A stretch of DNA of 5,255 nt. Origin: an uncultured Chloroflexota bacterium (GTDB lineage Bacteria > Chloroflexota > Dehalococcoidia > UBA2979). The notes under the pieces are model-generated. The model was not told the DNA's origin, ran no database searches, and worked only from the letters and a program-made list of their open reading frames with translations. The translations under genes and the position numbers were made by a program. Below, piece by piece: positions 4,221 to 5,255 of this stretch. The stretch covers positions 1 through 5,255 of the forward strand of contig CADEHD010000161.1 of NCBI GenBank assembly GCA_902827055.1, read 5' to 3'. Positions within the stretch are counted from its first letter, which is position 1. Each line of letters starts with the position of its first letter.

Positions 4221-5090
4221 ATGCAGCTCGCAGTCCAGTATCCCGCCGACGCGCTCGGGTCGAGCCCGGCGAACCTCCGCGGCTTCGTCCAGGCCGCCGA
4301 GGCGGCCGGTTACGCGCGCCTCGTCCTCCCCGAGCACGTCCTGGGCGCCGATCCGGATCGGCCGGGAGGTTGGTCCGGGGCGTACACCTACCGCCACGAG
4401 TGGCCGGAGCCGTTTGTCACGTTCGGCTTTGTCGCCGCGGTCTCGGAGCGGATCGAGCTCATGACTGGTGTCCTGATCCTGCCTCAGCGACAGACTGTGC
4501 TGGTCGCGAAGCAGGCCACCCAGGTGGACGTGATGTCAGGGGGACGCCTGGTGCTGGGAGTGGGTACCGGATGGAACGCCGTCGAGTACCACGGGCTCGG
4601 GCAGCCGTTTCGTCCGCGGGCGCGTCGCATCGAGGAGCAGGTCACGCTGCTGCGGCGGCTCTGGAAGGAGCCGGTCCTGACGTTCGATGGTGAGTTCGAT
4701 CACGTCGATGCAGCCGGGCTGAACCCGCTCCCGCTCCGAGGTGACATCCCGATCTGGATGGGGGGCAGCACGCCGCGCACGCTCGATCGCATCGGGCGGC
4801 TGGCTGATGGCTGGTTCCCGCTGCTCCTCCGTCCCGACGCGACCGCCGAAGGCATCGCGCGGATCGGCGAGGCCGCAACCGCGGCCGGGCGCGATCCGGC
4901 GGCGATCGGGGTGATGTGCATGGTCACGGAGACCGGCAACCTCGAGAAGCAGGTGGAGATGGCGAAGCGTTACGAGGGCGCGGGCGCGACGCACCTGGTG
5001 CTCTCGGTGCAGTCGGACCCGACGCTGATCCGCCTCGAGCAGCACGTTGATCGCTTCACGCGGTTCGCTGAGGCCGTGCGCCGCGCCTGA
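4221..5090 (+). CDS. LLM-class (luciferase-like) F420-dependent oxidoreductase
   Basis: Predicted cytoplasmic TIM-barrel oxidoreductase of the bacterial luciferase-like superfamily, most like the F420-dependent branch. It has 289 residues. Visible signatures: the N-terminal strand MQLAVQYP; AAEAAGYARLVLPEH (25-39); the central block GVLILPQRQTVLVAKQ (83-98) and VDVMSGGRLVLGVGTGWN (102-119), which lines the cofactor site in this family; RLWKEPVLTFDGEFD (146-160); and IPIWMGGSTPRTLDRIGRLADGWFP (177-200 region), typical of F420-type members. The ATG at 4221 is chosen because GAGG (4211-4214) lies 6 bases upstream and the conserved fold starts there; open frame further upstream is antisense to another gene. 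The substrate cannot be inferred. It is transcribed away from the metal-transport genes, so a shared pathway is not supported. Cofactor F420 rather than FMN is a family-level inference. Confidence 0.94.
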   Translation: MQLAVQYPADALGSSPANLRGFVQAAEAAGYARLVLPEHVLGADPDRPGGWSGAYTYRHEWPEPFVTFGFVAAVSERIELMTGVLILPQRQTVLVAKQATQVDVMSGGRLVLGVGTGWNAVEYHGLGQPFRPRARRIEEQVTLLRRLWKEPVLTFDGEFDHVDAAGLNPLPLRGDIPIWMGGSTPRTLDRIGRLADGWFPLLLRPDATAEGIARIGEAATAAGRDPAAIGVMCMVTETGNLEKQVEMAKRYEGAGATHLVLSVQSDPTLIRLEQHVDRFTRFAEAVRRA

Positions 5091-5113
5091 GGGCTTCTCC
5101 CCCGCGCGCTCGG

Positions 5114-5159
5114 CTCGGCGCGCCTGATGCGACGCCCTGCCGAGGGCGGTGCTCCGCCC
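5114..5159 (+). terminator. GC-rich hairpin pair after the oxidoreductase, possible terminator
   Basis: Two overlapping inverted repeats lie 24-69 bases after the stop. CTCGGC (5114-5119) can pair with GCCGAG (5139-5144), and GGGCGG (5144-5149) pairs perfectly with CCGCCC (5154-5159) around a TGCT loop. Neither is followed by a T-run, so classical intrinsic termination is not shown. From 5160 to 5255 I see no supportable gene start or other feature. Confidence 0.35.
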
Positions 5160-5255
5160 AGACCGCCCCGCCTCGAATGCGCCGATTCGCCTCCGCCTGT
5201 GGGCGCCCGGCGAGGCCGGGACGGCGTGGGCCGCATGGCGCCACCCGGCGCTTTG

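Overview
The window is very GC-rich, with G or C in most third codon positions, and almost every base is accounted for by compact bacterial genes. It encodes a predicted F420-dependent luciferase-like oxidoreductase. It also shows TAnnnT-type -10 elements without good -35 boxes and a regulator gene whose predicted mRNA is almost leaderless. Together these suggest a high-GC bacterium such as an actinobacterium (possibly a deep-branching class) or a Chloroflexota member. That assignment is inference; no rRNA or marker gene is present.

Layout. Positions 4113 down to 290 are transcribed leftwards (minus strand). In transcription order they hold an Ala-rich helical protein of unknown function (4113-3631), a Fur-family metal-responsive repressor (3573-3136), and a four-gene energy-coupling factor (ECF) transporter for nickel or cobalt: CbiM/NikM (2983-2282), a PDGLE-domain two-helix membrane protein (2278-1943), CbiQ (1899-1108) and CbiO (1111-290). 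A possible 40-residue single-helix membrane protein follows (145-23). To the right, divergent from the helical protein, lies the luciferase-like oxidoreductase (4221-5090), followed by hairpin-rich non-coding sequence to the window end.

How the parts work together. CbiM binds and conducts the metal ion, the PDGLE protein is the small accessory membrane subunit, CbiQ is the transmembrane coupling subunit and CbiO is the ATPase. The cistrons are tightly packed: a 3-bp gap between cbiM and the PDGLE gene, and a 4-bp GTGA overlap between cbiQ and cbiO. The 152-bp gap between the repressor and cbiM contains a near-perfect 16-bp palindrome centred on TTGCAA. It overlaps the best -35 candidate of a promoter facing cbiM, which fits repression of metal uptake by the neighbouring Fur-family protein when metal is plentiful. 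I see no cobalamin riboswitch and no B12-biosynthesis gene. That weakly favours nickel over cobalt as substrate, but the sequence does not settle it.

This is a recognisable transporter-plus-regulator module rather than a wholly new system. The points most worth checking are the N-terminus of CbiM (its metal-ligand His lies 17 codons inside the apparent frame, just after a CTG codon with its own Shine-Dalgarno-like sequence), the operator, the small membrane ORF at the end of the operon, and the unrecognised helical protein beside the regulator.
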